Origin: Actinomycetota bacterium
GTDB lineage: Bacteria > Actinomycetota > Thermoleophilia > Gaiellales > Gaiellaceae
Assembly (NCBI GenBank): GCA_005883955.1
Contig: VAXH01000084.1
Coordinates: 1-36,074, forward strand
DNA: 36,074 nucleotides
Direction of reading: 5' to 3'
Shown here: one piece after another, positions 22,806 through 30,445 of the stretch
Layout: each line of letters begins with the position of its first letter
Numbering within the stretch: position 1 is the stretch's first letter
Program-made: the position numbers and the translations under genes
Notes under the pieces: generated by a model
Seen by the model: only the letters and a program-made list of their open reading frames with translations
Database searches by the model: none
What the model was told of the DNA's origin: nothing

Positions 22806-23117
22806 TCAAAGGCCGTCGTCGAGCGAGACGATCTCGCGCTCGACGCCGGCGAGCTCGAACTCCTGGCCGGCGAGGTAGCGCTCGGCCCCGTCGAGCAGGC
22901 GCAGTAGCTCGCCATGGTCGCGCGCGACACACGAGAGGGTCAGCCGCGAGCGCTGCCAGAGCTCGTGGTGGTCGACCTCCGCGACCGACGCTCCGAACCG
23001 CTGTTGCAGCTGCGCCTTCGCCGACTTGACGTACTTGCGCTTGCCCTTCAGCGAGCCCGCGTCCGGGAAGTGGAGGTCGACCGAGAGAATCCCGACATAG
23101 CCCGCGGCCATGGCCAT
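22806..23117 (-). CDS. DUF503 family protein
   Basis: 103 residues. The pattern GYVGILSVDLHFPDAGSLKG-KRKYVKS, then an Arg/Gln-rich helix, FGASVAEVDHHELWQRS and LTLSCVARD, is diagnostic for DUF503 (YlxP of Bacillus), a small alpha+beta protein encoded between infB and rbfA in many Gram-positive bacteria and suspected to act in ribosome assembly or translation initiation. Two in-frame ATGs (23117 and 23111) are possible starts; neither has a strong Shine-Dalgarno. Here it is cut off from both infB (by the LVIVD gene) and rbfA (by TauE-MreB), so it is a single-gene minus-strand island between two plus-strand insertions. Confidence 0.93.
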   Translation of the reverse strand: MAMAAGYVGILSVDLHFPDAGSLKGKRKYVKSAKAQLQQRFGASVAEVDHHELWQRSRLTLSCVARDHGELLRLLDGAERYLAGQEFELAGVEREIVSLDDGL

Positions 23118-23165
23118 ATTCAACCCGCCGGCGACAAACCTGCGGCTTTGGACGTCTAACCAGAC

Positions 23166-24380
23166 ATGCGGACCCTGCTCGGCGCGCTCGGCGCGGTCGT
23201 CTTCGCCCTCGCGCCGGCCGGGGCGCACCAGATTCGCCCGCTCGGCCACGCCAATCCGGGCGGCGGCTACACCGGGGACGTGTTCGTGCACAACGGCTTT
23301 GCATACCTCTCGAGCTGGCACGGCTCGAACTGCCCTTCGCAGGGCGTCCGGGTCTACGACCTGAGCAAGCCGAGCCGTCCGCGGCACGTCGCCACCTTTG
23401 CCGACGGCGCGTCGAACCTCGCGGTTCGAGGGACCTGGACGGAGAAGACGATCGTCCAGCACGCGGCGACACCGAGCTTCACTGGCGAGCTCGCCGCGGT
23501 CAGCTTCCAGAACTGCCCGGGAACGAACTCGTACCGGGGCTTCGGGCTCTACGACGTCACCAACCCGCGCTCGCCGAAGGAGCTCTCGCTTGTCCGGACT
23601 GATCCCGGCGGCTCGCACGAAATCTGGCTGCAGGCGGTCGGCCGGCGCGCCTACGTCTACACGGCGATTCCGGTAGCCGAGTTCCCCGGCCATGCACCGA
23701 GCCCGGGCTTCCGGATCTTCGACGTCACCGATCCGCGGCAGCCTGCCGAGGTCGGCTCGTGGATCGCTCCCGAGTCGCTGAAGGCCGGGAAGAGGGCCGT
23801 CTTCGTCCACTCCGTGCGCGTCAACGCCCGCGCCACGCGCGCCTACCTCTCCTACTGGGACCTCGGCACGGTGCTTCTTGACATCTCGAAACCGGCACAC
23901 CCCCGCTACCTGGGGCGCACGGCCGATCCGCAGGGATTCGCGCACTCGACCGCGATCGCGCCGAACGGCCGTCTGCTGATCGAGACCCACGAGACGACCG
24001 GCGGCCGGCCCTCCTTCTGGAACATCTCGAATCCCCGTAAGCCGCGGCTGCTCAGCGTCTTCAAGCCGCCGGCCCGCCTGGTAACGGCCGCGAGGAACCG
24101 TGGCGCGTCGGGCTTCACACTCGGAGTCCACGACCCGAAGATCATCGGCAAGCGCGCGTACTTCTCGTGGTACGCGCTCGGGGTGCTCGTCGTCGACATC
24201 TCGAACCCGCGGCATCCGAAATTCGTGGCCCAATTCCTGCCGCCGCCCTCGCGCGATCCCGAGAACGAGTTCTGCGCGAGGTCGTCGTGCACCTACACCT
24301 GGGGCGTCTACCCCACTCGTACGTACGTGGCCGCGGCCGACATGGTCGGCGGACTCTGGCTCTTCAGGCCGCCTAAGTAG
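23166..24380 (+). CDS. Secreted LVIVD-repeat beta-propeller-like protein
   Basis: 404 residues. A signal peptide (MRTLLGALGAVVFALAPAGA, cleavage before HQ) is followed by repeated strands of the type G-x-x-V/L-x-D-I/V-S/T-x-P-x-x-P: VRVYDLSKPSRPRHVATF, GLYDVTNPRSPKELSLV, FRIFDVTDPRQPAEVGSW, VLLDISKPAHPRYLGRT, FWNISNPRKPRLLSVF and VLVVDISNPRHPKFVAQF. At least six repeats are visible, enough for a closed propeller. Cysteines (NCPSQG, NCPGTN, CARSSCTY) may form disulfides outside the cell. No catalytic motif is seen; binding or surface roles are likely. It starts 48 nt from the divergent DUF503 gene, and its stop overlaps the infB end by 8 nt in convergent orientation. Confidence 0.9.
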   Translation: MRTLLGALGAVVFALAPAGAHQIRPLGHANPGGGYTGDVFVHNGFAYLSSWHGSNCPSQGVRVYDLSKPSRPRHVATFADGASNLAVRGTWTEKTIVQHAATPSFTGELAAVSFQNCPGTNSYRGFGLYDVTNPRSPKELSLVRTDPGGSHEIWLQAVGRRAYVYTAIPVAEFPGHAPSPGFRIFDVTDPRQPAEVGSWIAPESLKAGKRAVFVHSVRVNARATRAYLSYWDLGTVLLDISKPAHPRYLGRTADPQGFAHSTAIAPNGRLLIETHETTGGRPSFWNISNPRKPRLLSVFKPPARLVTAARNRGASGFTLGVHDPKIIGKRAYFSWYALGVLVVDISNPRHPKFVAQFLPPPSRDPENEFCARSSCTYTWGVYPTRTYVAAADMVGGLWLFRPPK

Positions 24381-26349
24381 CCGCGGGCGCCGTTGGCGCT
24401 TCCGACAAGTCGGTGCGTTCGACCTGCCGCGTCTCATAGACCTCGAGGACGTCGCCTTCCTTCACGTCGTTGAAGCCTTCGAGCAGGATCCCGCACTCGA
24501 AGCCCTCCGCGACCTCGCGGACGTCGTCCTTGAAGCGCTTCAGCTGGGCGATCGAAGTCTCCTGGATGACGGTGCCGTCGCGGACGACCCGCACCGTCGC
24601 GCCGCGGCGGACGATGCCCTCGGTCACGTAGGAGCCGGCGATCGTTCCGAGCCGCGACACGCGGAACAGTGCCCGAACCTCGACCTCGCCGATCGTCTCC
24701 TCGGTCGTGACCGGGCGGAGCATGCCGACGAGCGCCTGCTCGATGTCCTCGGTCAGCTGGTAGATGACGCGGTAGGTGCGGATCTCGACGCCCTCGCGCT
24801 CGGCGAGCTGGCGCGCCTCGGCGGAGGGCCGGACGTTGAAGCCGACCACCATCGCGTTCGAGGCGACGGCCAGGTTGACGTCGTTCTCGGTGATGCCGCC
24901 GACACCCTGGTGGATGACGCTGACGCGAACCTCGGGGTGCTGGATCTTCTGGAGCTCGCTGATCGCCGCCTCGACCGAGCCGACGACGTCCCCCTTGAGG
25001 ACGAGGTTGAGATCCTGGGAGCCGCCCTCCTGCAGCTGCTCGAACAGCCGCTCGAGCGAGACTGCGCCGCCCGCCTGCGTCGCCAGCTGCTCGCGCCGGA
25101 GCCGCTCGCCGCGGACCTGAGCGAACTGCCGCGCCGCGCGCTCGCTCTCGACCACTCGTGAGTACTCGCCCGCCGGCGGTGGATGATCGAAGCCGAGGAT
25201 CTCGACCGGGGTGCCCGGTCCTGCGTCCTCAACCTTCTCGCCGCGGTAGTTGTAAAGGGCGCGCACCCGGCCCCAGGCGTCGCCGGCGACGATTGGGTCT
25301 CCGACCCGGAGCGTGCCGCGCTGGACGAGCATCGTCGCGACCGGGCCGCGGCCGACGTCGAGCCGAGACTCGATGATCGGGCCCGACGCTTCGGCCTTCG
25401 GGTTGGCCTTCAGCTCGAGCTCGGCATCCGCCACGAGCAGCACTTTCTCGAGCAGCTCGTCGAGGTTCTCCTTCGCCTTCGCGGAGACGTCGGCGAACTG
25501 GACCTCCCCGCCCCAGTCCTCGGGCTGCAGGCCCTCGCCCGCAAGGTCACCGCGGACGCGATTGGGATCGGCGTCCGGCAGATCGATCTTGTTGACGGCG
25601 ACGACGATCGGCACCTCGGCCGCGCGCGCGTGCGAGATCGACTCGCGCGTCTGCGGCATGACGCCGTCATCAGCTGCGACGACGAGCACGGCGATGTCGG
25701 TGACCTTCGCGCCGCGAGCGCGCATTGCCGTAAAGGCCTCGTGGCCGGGAGTGTCGAGGAAGGTGATTTTGCGGCTGTTGTGCTCGACCTGGTACGCGCC
25801 GATGTGCTGCGTGATCCCGCCGGCCTCGGTCTCGACGACCGCTGTCTCGCGAATCGCGTCGAGCAGGGTCGTCTTGCCGTGGTCGACATGGCCCATGATC
25901 GTGACGACGGGCGGGCGGTCGGCGAGGTCCTCGACCGCGTCTTCGTACTCCTCCGGCTCGAGCTCTTCCTCGGCTGCATGCTTGATCTGCAGCTCCCGGT
26001 CCGGAACGAGCTCGGCGGCGATCAGCTCGACCTCCTCGTCGCTGAGCGACTGGGTGATGGTGACCATCTTCCCCAGGCCCATCATCACCTTGATGATGTC
26101 GGGGACGGTCTTGCCCATCGCCGCCGAGAGATCCTTGACCGTGACGCCCGAAGGGACGCTGACTGGGCCGGTCGGCGGCGCAACCGGCTGCTTCGGCGGC
26201 CGTGCTTCCTGGCGCTCGCGGGCCTGGCGCGCGGTCTCGCGCGGCCTGTTGGCGGCGTTGTCGATCACCACGCGACGCTTGCGGCGGCCGGTGACGGCGC
26301 CCTGACGGGGCCGGATCGGGCGGTTTGGTCTGTTCGGGCCGTTAGCCAT
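24373..26349 (-). CDS. infB: Translation initiation factor IF-2
   Basis: 658 residues, a short IF-2. It is the GTPase that brings initiator tRNA to the 30S subunit. A basic, disordered N-terminus (1-65; [14 protein letters not shown]) precedes the IF2-N module (about 66-115; [20 protein letters not shown]). The G domain has GHVDHGKT (153-160), DTPGH (199-203), NKID (253-256) and a Ser-Ala-Lys G5 motif. Domains II, III and IV (from about 320) follow, with the usual [20 protein letters not shown] and [15 protein letters not shown] near the end. ATG 26349 overlaps the ylxR stop by 8 nt. DUF503 and rbfA do not follow directly because an LVIVD gene converges here. Confidence 0.98.
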   Translation of the reverse strand: MANGPNRPNRPIRPRQGAVTGRRKRRVVIDNAANRPRETARQARERQEARPPKQPVAPPTGPVSVPSGVTVKDLSAAMGKTVPDIIKVMMGLGKMVTITQSLSDEEVELIAAELVPDRELQIKHAAEEELEPEEYEDAVEDLADRPPVVTIMGHVDHGKTTLLDAIRETAVVETEAGGITQHIGAYQVEHNSRKITFLDTPGHEAFTAMRARGAKVTDIAVLVVAADDGVMPQTRESISHARAAEVPIVVAVNKIDLPDADPNRVRGDLAGEGLQPEDWGGEVQFADVSAKAKENLDELLEKVLLVADAELELKANPKAEASGPIIESRLDVGRGPVATMLVQRGTLRVGDPIVAGDAWGRVRALYNYRGEKVEDAGPGTPVEILGFDHPPPAGEYSRVVESERAARQFAQVRGERLRREQLATQAGGAVSLERLFEQLQEGGSQDLNLVLKGDVVGSVEAAISELQKIQHPEVRVSVIHQGVGGITENDVNLAVASNAMVVGFNVRPSAEARQLAEREGVEIRTYRVIYQLTEDIEQALVGMLRPVTTEETIGEVEVRALFRVSRLGTIAGSYVTEGIVRRGATVRVVRDGTVIQETSIAQLKRFKDDVREVAEGFECGILLEGFNDVKEGDVLEVYETRQVERTDLSEAPTAPAAT

Positions 26350-26620
26350 CGGCGTCAGTGTAGAGCCGTGCGAGCGCCGGATCGACGTGCACGCGCTGTC
26401 GGAGGACTCGGTTGAAAGCGGACCGCGCTGCCGCGCGCTCGAAGCAGGCCAGCCGGCGACAGGTGTAGACGCCCCGGCCCGACGCTCTTCGTCCGGGTGC
26501 CAGAGCGCCCTCGTGAGCGACGAAGCGGATCAGCTCCGCCTGCGGGGCTTTGCGTCCACAGCCGGCGCACGTCCGACGCGACTTCGCTTGCGAAGTCGCT
26601 GAAGAGGCCGCCCGATTCAC
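26342..26620 (-). CDS. ylxR: YlxR family RNA-binding protein
   Basis: 92 residues if GTG 26620 is the start. Core signature: RRTCAGCGRKAPQAELIRFV, then GRGVYTCRRLACFERA, an RNA-binding alpha+beta fold (YlxR/RnpM; the Bacillus protein is reported to bind nucleic acid and the RNase P RNA). It sits between nusA and infB as in most Gram-positive bacteria and overlaps infB by 8 nt. The start is uncertain: GTG 26620 lies in the loop of a 10-bp hairpin and has no Shine-Dalgarno. GTG 26698, overlapping the nusA stop as GTGA, would give 118 residues with a poorly conserved-looking N-terminus. The family is usually about 90-100 residues, which favours the shorter form. Confidence 0.85.
   Translation of the reverse strand: MNRAASSATSQAKSRRTCAGCGRKAPQAELIRFVAHEGALAPGRRASGRGVYTCRRLACFERAAARSAFNRVLRQRVHVDPALARLYTDADG
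26578..26599 (-). repeat. Perfect palindrome in the ylxR 5' region
   Basis: GCGACTTCGC (26578-26587) and GCGAAGTCGC (26590-26599) are perfectly complementary with 2 nt between them. In RNA this would be an 8-9 bp hairpin with a 4-6-nt loop. It lies in ylxR codons 8-15 and encodes the variable SATSQAKS segment before the conserved core. Confidence 0.7.
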
Positions 26621-26630
26621 TCGGGCGGCC
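26606..26630 (-). terminator. GC-rich hairpin between nusA and ylxR, enclosing the ylxR GTG
   Basis: GGCCGCCCGA (26606-26615) pairs perfectly with TCGGGCGGCC (26621-26630) around a 5-nt loop. In mRNA sense the loop is GTGAA, containing the likely ylxR start, and the stem runs into TCTTC. It resembles an attenuator or partial terminator within the nusA operon, or a translational control hairpin. Termination is uncertain because the U-run is short. Confidence 0.5.
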
Positions 26631-26694
26631 GCTGATCCCGAGCGCTCAGAACCAACGCCCGACGCTTCACACCACACGTTTGCAATTGCAGTGC

Positions 26695-28266
26695 TCACGC
26701 AGCGCTGGATCCCTCCTCGTGCTCGGGCTCGACCGGAATCCCGGCCGGGACCTCCTCTGGCGGTGACATCTGTGGGTGCGTGACGTCGAGGTCGACCTCC
26801 TCTTCGGCGTCGGCGATCACTGTCGCGGGAGGCCCGTGCGTGGCGGCAGCGTCGGCGGGGGCCTCGGAATCGAGCGGCTCCTCGCCGGGCTCCGGCGCTG
26901 CCGGCCCGACAGCCTCGGCGTCCGGCGGCAGCTCGTCGGCGAGCGCCTCGAGGTCCGGCTCCGCCTCGCTGACGATCGGCTCCACGTCGGGCGACTCGGA
27001 CTCGCGCTCGGCGAGCTCCTGGTGGGCGGCGACGCCGCAGTAGCGGGAGCCGGGCAGCGCCGCGTTCGGGCAGCGCTTGCCGTTCGCGAGAATTGCTGCG
27101 CAGCGACCGGTGAACTCCTCGTCCTCGCCGCCGCCGCCGAAAGCGGCCTCGGCCTCGGCCTGGGCGAACTCGCTGTCGGACTGGATGTCGATCTTCCAGC
27201 CGGTCAGGCGAGCGGCTAGACGGGCGTTCATACCCTCCTTGCCGATCGCGAGCGCGAGCTGGTCGTCGGGCGTGACCACCGTCGCCTCCCTGCCCTCGTC
27301 GTCGAGGTAGACCTCGCGCACGCGCGCCGGCGAGAGCGCCTTGGCGACAAAGCGCGCCGGCTCCGGGTTCCACGGAATGATGTCGATCTTCTCGCCGCGA
27401 AGCTCCGAGACGACCATGCGGACGCGCGAGCCGCGCGGGCCGACGCAGGCGCCGACCGGGTCGACGCCCTGGGCGTGCGACTCGACAGCGATCTTGGAGC
27501 GGTAGCCAGGCTCGCGCGCAACGCCGCGGATCTCGACGAGTCCGTCGGCGATCTCCGGCACTTCGAGCTCGAACAGCGTCTTTATCAGCTCCGGATCGCG
27601 CCGCGAGACGATCACCTGCGGACCCTTCGTGCCCGAGCGGACCTCGGTGATGACGGCCTTGATCCGCGAGCCCTGCTCGTAGCGCTCGCCGTCGACCTGC
27701 TCGGAGCGCGGCAGCAGCGCCTCGACCTTGCCGAGATCGACGAGCACGTTGTTCCGGTCGCCCGCCTGCTGGACGATGCCGGTGACGACCTCGGAGACGC
27801 GGTCGATGTACTCCTCGTACATCATCTGGCGCTCGGCCTCGCGGATCCGCTGGGTGATCACTTGCTTCGCGGTCTGCGCGGCGATGCGGCCGAAGTTCTC
27901 CGGCGTTACGTCCGCTCGCTTCACCTGCTGCTCGGGGACGTCGGACCAGTCGATCTCGAGGTCCGCGTCCTGAACGAGCACGTGCGAGCGCTCGCCCGTC
28001 TCCTCCTCGGCCTGCTCGAGCTCGGTCAGCACGCGCTCGCGCGCCTCCTCGAGCAGCCGCTCCTCGATGTCGGGGGGCAGCTCGATCGAGAAGACGCGGA
28101 AGTCCCCCTCCTCGCGGTCGAGCTCGACGACTGCATGGCGTGACGCGCCCGGCGTCTTCTTGTAGGCGGCGAGCAGTGCGTCCTCCAGCGCCTCGATCAG
28201 CGTGTCGGACTCGATTCCCTTGTCTCGTTCGAGCTCCTGGACGAACTCGATGATCTCTCTGGTCAT
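26695..28266 (-). CDS. nusA: Transcription termination/antitermination factor NusA with C-terminal zinc-finger extension
   Basis: 523 residues. NusA binds RNA polymerase and nascent RNA, affecting pausing, termination and rRNA antitermination. The N-terminal domain (1-130) starts [20 protein letters not shown]1 domain about 140-205; KH1 about 230-290 ([20 protein letters not shown]); KH2 about 300-362 ([20 protein letters not shown]). Past KH2 is an unusual extension: a Cys3His motif with Cys389, Cys399, Cys410 and His415 ([22 protein letters not shown]), then an acidic Pro/Glu-rich tail of about 105 residues. The Cys pattern resembles the small C-x-G-x-x-C-x-G-x-x-YC-x-H zinc motif found in other bacterial proteins. 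ATG 28266 overlaps the rimP stop (ATGA), with GAGGGAAG as Shine-Dalgarno. Confidence 0.97.
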   Translation of the reverse strand: MTREIIEFVQELERDKGIESDTLIEALEDALLAAYKKTPGASRHAVVELDREEGDFRVFSIELPPDIEERLLEEARERVLTELEQAEEETGERSHVLVQDADLEIDWSDVPEQQVKRADVTPENFGRIAAQTAKQVITQRIREAERQMMYEEYIDRVSEVVTGIVQQAGDRNNVLVDLGKVEALLPRSEQVDGERYEQGSRIKAVITEVRSGTKGPQVIVSRRDPELIKTLFELEVPEIADGLVEIRGVAREPGYRSKIAVESHAQGVDPVGACVGPRGSRVRMVVSELRGEKIDIIPWNPEPARFVAKALSPARVREVYLDDEGREATVVTPDDQLALAIGKEGMNARLAARLTGWKIDIQSDSEFAQAEAEAAFGGGGEDEEFTGRCAAILANGKRCPNAALPGSRYCGVAAHQELAERESESPDVEPIVSEAEPDLEALADELPPDAEAVGPAAPEPGEEPLDSEAPADAAATHGPPATVIADAEEEVDLDVTHPQMSPPEEVPAGIPVEPEHEEGSSAA

Positions 28267-28712
28267 TTGCTTCCCTCGTCGATCAGGTTGCCCCGCACGA
28301 TCTGCTCATACGGGATGAGAACAGCCTCGCCGCTAGCGGCGCCGAGGCTGACAAGTCGGTCGTCGACAGCGAGAACCTCGCCCCGAAAGCGCTTGCGGCC
28401 CTCAATCTCCTTGGCCGTCCTCACCGCGACCTTCCGGCCGACGTAGCGGCCGAAGTGCTCAGGCTTGCGCAGGGGGCGCTCGATCCCGGGTGAGGAGACG
28501 TCGATCGCGTACTCGCGCCGGTAGTCGTCGAGCTCGCGGGTGACGCGCTCGCAGAGGGCGTGGTCGACGCCCTTCGGGTGGTCGATGTAGACGCAGAAGC
28601 GTTCGGGGCCGAGCAGCTCGACGGCGAGCACTTCCGTGCCCGGCACCCGCTGCTCGATTCGCCCGGTCAGTTCCTGCTCGAGCTGCCGCTCCTTCGTGTG
28701 TACGCCTTCCAT
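28263..28712 (-). CDS. rimP: Ribosome maturation factor RimP
   Basis: 149 residues, standard length. It acts in 30S assembly before RbfA and RimM. The N-terminal alpha+beta domain (to about 80) includes FCVYIDHPKGVDHALCERVT; DVSSPGIERPLRKPEHF is the diagnostic RimP signature, followed by the SH3-like C-terminal domain (VGRKVAVRTAKEIEGRKRFR). ATG 28712 follows TAGGAGGG, an excellent Shine-Dalgarno. It is the first gene of the rimP-nusA-ylxR-infB run. About 65 nt upstream on the same strand stand a hairpin and an intrinsic terminator, which would lie in the leader if transcription starts further upstream. Confidence 0.96.
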   Translation of the reverse strand: MEGVHTKERQLEQELTGRIEQRVPGTEVLAVELLGPERFCVYIDHPKGVDHALCERVTRELDDYRREYAIDVSSPGIERPLRKPEHFGRYVGRKVAVRTAKEIEGRKRFRGEVLAVDDRLVSLGAASGEAVLIPYEQIVRGNLIDEGSK

Positions 28713-28741
28713 CAGTCCCTCCTACCGTTCTTCCATGCACA

Positions 28742-28770
28742 CCGGAGCCAGAGTGAAGTCTGGCACCCGG
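28742..28770 (-). promoter_or_regulatory. Leader hairpin upstream of rimP
   Basis: On the minus strand CCGG-GT-GCCAGA (28770-28759) pairs with TCTGGC-T-CCGG (28752-28742) around a 6-nt loop. It lies between the intrinsic terminator and the rimP Shine-Dalgarno. It may be a leader structure of the operon, or a dyad binding site near the promoter. Confidence 0.45.
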
Positions 28771-28776
28771 ACTCAC

Positions 28777-28798
28777 AAAAAAAGGGCGCCGCGCGCCC
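28777..28798 (-). terminator. Intrinsic terminator just upstream of rimP (possible attenuator)
   Basis: Minus-strand reading: GGGCGC, 3-nt loop, GCGCCC, then seven Ts. The orientation is unambiguous because the A-run is on the plus strand only. No minus-strand gene ends here; the sequence upstream is the plus-strand hydrolase. It therefore either ends antisense transcription through that gene or attenuates the rimP operon leader. Confidence 0.75.
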
Positions 28799-28845
28799 AT
28801 TTCGCCAAGCCGGTGAAATGTGGTGCTGGCAGGATAGCAAGGGTC

Positions 28846-29727
28846 GTGTCTGCGATCTCCGCCAAAACCCGCGCGGGAACGATCGAGCTGCCCGACGGCC
28901 GTAGGCTCGCCTACGCGGACCGCGGGCCCGTGGACGGAGCGCCGCTCGTCTTCCATCACGGGACGCCCGGAAGCCGGGCGGGACACCATCCCGACCCGCG
29001 CGTCTACGAGGATCAGGGCGTCCGTGCGGTCAGCTACGACCGGGCCGGTTACGGCCTCTCCGACCGGCTCGAAGGCCGCGACGTCGCCGCCGTCGCCTCG
29101 GACATCTCCGCGCTCGCGGACGAGCTGGGTTTCGATCGGTTCGCGGTGATGGGCGTCTCGGGAGGCGGCCCCCACGCGCTCGCCTGCGCCGCGCTCCTGC
29201 CCGGCCGCGTCACGCGGGCGGTGGTGATGGTCACACCGGCGCCGAACGACGACGGTTTCGACTTCCTCGCGGGGATGACGCAGAGCAACGTCGACGAGTT
29301 CAACGCCGCGCTGGCGGGCCCCGACGCGATCGCGGCCTATCTCGCTCCTTACATCGAGACTCTGAGGACGCGGCCGGAAGCCTTGCTCGACGAGTTGGCG
29401 GCCGAGCTGCCGCCGCCCGACCAGGCGACGATGGCGCGGCCAGAGGTTCGCGAGATGCTGGTGGCGAGCTGGCGAGAAGCAATCCGGCAGGGCGCGGCCG
29501 GGTGGATGGACGACGATCTCGCGTTCACGCGACCGTGGGGCTTCGACCTTGCTGACGTCGGCGCCGAGGTGCGCATCTGGCAGGGCGAGCTCGACGTCCT
29601 CGCGCCCCAGGCGCACGGCCGGCGCGTCGCCGAGCAACTGCCCAGCGCGACGTTCGAGCTCGTCGAAGGCATGGGCCACATGCTCTACGACGCCTGGGCA
29701 GACGCGTTCGCCTGGGCAGCCGTGTGA
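28846..29727 (+). CDS. Alpha/beta-fold hydrolase
   Basis: 293 residues from GTG 28846 (an AAGGG lies just upstream). The oxyanion region is FHHGTPGSRAGHH. The nucleophile elbow is GVSGGG with Ser105, the acid is probably Asp250 in GELDVLAP, and the base is His278 in GMGHMLYD, so the Ser-Asp-His triad is complete. The fold matches proline iminopeptidase/haloalkane dehalogenase-like hydrolases; the Ser nucleophile rules out a dehalogenase. Substrate unknown, cytoplasmic. It is the plus-strand gene divergent from rimP, with 133 nt between starts, and is probably monocistronic. Confidence 0.92.
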   Translation: MSAISAKTRAGTIELPDGRRLAYADRGPVDGAPLVFHHGTPGSRAGHHPDPRVYEDQGVRAVSYDRAGYGLSDRLEGRDVAAVASDISALADELGFDRFAVMGVSGGGPHALACAALLPGRVTRAVVMVTPAPNDDGFDFLAGMTQSNVDEFNAALAGPDAIAAYLAPYIETLRTRPEALLDELAAELPPPDQATMARPEVREMLVASWREAIRQGAAGWMDDDLAFTRPWGFDLADVGAEVRIWQGELDVLAPQAHGRRVAEQLPSATFELVEGMGHMLYDAWADAFAWAAV

Positions 29728-29793
29728 TTCCCGAACCGATTGCTCGGCCGCTTGCGGCGATGGTGGCGGGCGTGCACGATCTGATGAGCGAGT

Positions 29794-29818
29794 GCCCCGC
29801 ATTGACAGATAGCGGGGC
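29794..29818. terminator. Hairpin between convergent hydrolase and His-rich gene
   Basis: GCCCCGC (29794-29800) pairs with GCGGGGC (29812-29818) with an 11-nt loop and no U-run. Position between two convergent genes suggests a weak bidirectional terminator. Confidence 0.35.
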
Positions 29819-29827
29819 CGGTTCGCT

Positions 29828-30007
29828 CTAGACGCTCGCGGTCTCCGTCTTTCCCTCCTTGAGGCGGCGGATCAGGTCGGCCACGTCGGCCGTTTCCTGC
29901 TCCAGGTCGCGCTGGTATTCCTCCAGGCGGCGGAGCAGCGTCTCCGCATCGGGGAAGCGGCGGCCGCGGTGGCAGCCACCGTGTCGGTGATGTCTTCTTC
30001 CGTGCAT
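29828..30007 (-). CDS. Tiny His-rich coiled-coil protein paired with PadR
   Basis: 59 residues. The first 18 are unusually rich in His, Arg and Gly (MHGRRHHRHGGCHRGRRF: five His, one Cys), suggesting metal or nucleic-acid binding. Residues about 19-50 form an amphipathic, heptad-like helix (AETLLRRLEEYQRDLEQETA, DVADLIRRL). No family is assigned; small proteins of this shape often sit beside PadR regulators in Actinomycetota. The ATG is 4 nt after the padR stop, with a near-perfect Shine-Dalgarno (GAGGAGGTGA) made of the end of padR, so it is co-expressed with padR and probably at higher translation. A role as metal sensor partner or effector of PadR is a hypothesis. Confidence 0.75.
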   Translation of the reverse strand: MHGRRHHRHGGCHRGRRFPDAETLLRRLEEYQRDLEQETADVADLIRRLKEGKTETASV

Positions 30008-30011
30008 TTGT

Positions 30012-30410
30012 TCACCTCCTCTCGTCCTGGTCGTAGCGGTCGAGAAAGCCCTGGACATCGGCCTGCGCTTGGCGCAGGGCTTCTGCCCAACGATCGAGTA
30101 GGCGGCGGCCTTCGTCCGTCAACTCGTAGGTGCGCTTGGCAGGGCCGGGTAGCTCGGCGCTCCACTCCGAGCTGACGAGACCCTCGGCCTCGAGCGCACG
30201 GAGGAGCCGGTAGAGGTTGCCGACGTCGACCCGCCCCTCCCCCGCCACCTCAGGCAGCCGCTCGATCAGCTCGTAGCCGTGGAGCGGCCGCTCACGCAGG
30301 AGCAGCAGGAGCGAGGGCTCGACGAAGCGCTCGACACGCGCGCGCACATGCCAGTGCCCGGGCCTGGTCTGGCGCCGGCTGCGAACGCCGCGCGGATGTC
30401 GATGTCTCAT
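30012..30410 (-). CDS. PadR-family transcriptional regulator
   Basis: 132 residues. A His/Arg-rich N-terminus (MRHRHPRGVRSRRQTRPGHW) precedes the PadR winged helix (about 28-105): VEPSLLLLLRERPLHGYELI, then VDVGNLYRLLRALEAEGLVS, and the wing with AKRTYELTDEGRRLLDRWAE. A short C-terminal dimerisation helix (EALRQAQADVQGFLDRYDQ) follows, as in subfamily s2. It probably represses itself and the small partner gene. ATG 30410 is preceded by TATACT, 7 nt away, and no Shine-Dalgarno, so the mRNA appears leaderless. A dyad with an ACATATGT centre lies upstream of that -10. The His-rich N-termini of both this protein and its neighbour hint at a metal-related function. Confidence 0.9.
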   Translation of the reverse strand: MRHRHPRGVRSRRQTRPGHWHVRARVERFVEPSLLLLLRERPLHGYELIERLPEVAGEGRVDVGNLYRLLRALEAEGLVSSEWSAELPGPAKRTYELTDEGRRLLDRWAEALRQAQADVQGFLDRYDQDERR

Positions 30411-30417
30411 CCGGAGC

Positions 30418-30445
30418 AGTATAGGTCAAACACATATGTCTAAGA
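30418..30445 (-). promoter_or_regulatory. padR promoter with PadR-type operator
   Basis: The -10 TATACT is at 30423-30418 (5 of 6 to consensus). Immediately upstream is the imperfect 20-nt dyad TCAAACACATATGTCTAAGA (30426-30445, plus-strand reading), arms matching 7 of 10, centred on ACATATGT as in operators of PadR regulators (ATGT/ACAT half-sites). It overlaps the dtd stop codon. The -35 is poor. Autoregulation is inferred. Confidence 0.55.

Noticed and set aside
22806-24437. A 543-residue minus-strand frame covering DUF503 and the LVIVD gene
   Set aside because: Only its last 103 residues (DUF503) are protein-like; the rest is the antisense of the LVIVD propeller gene.
29724-29831. A 35-codon frame starting GTGTGA-overlapped at the end of the hydrolase gene
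   Set aside because: No recognisable protein features, its stop overlaps the next gene's stop, and the region contains a terminator-like hairpin; more likely untranslated.
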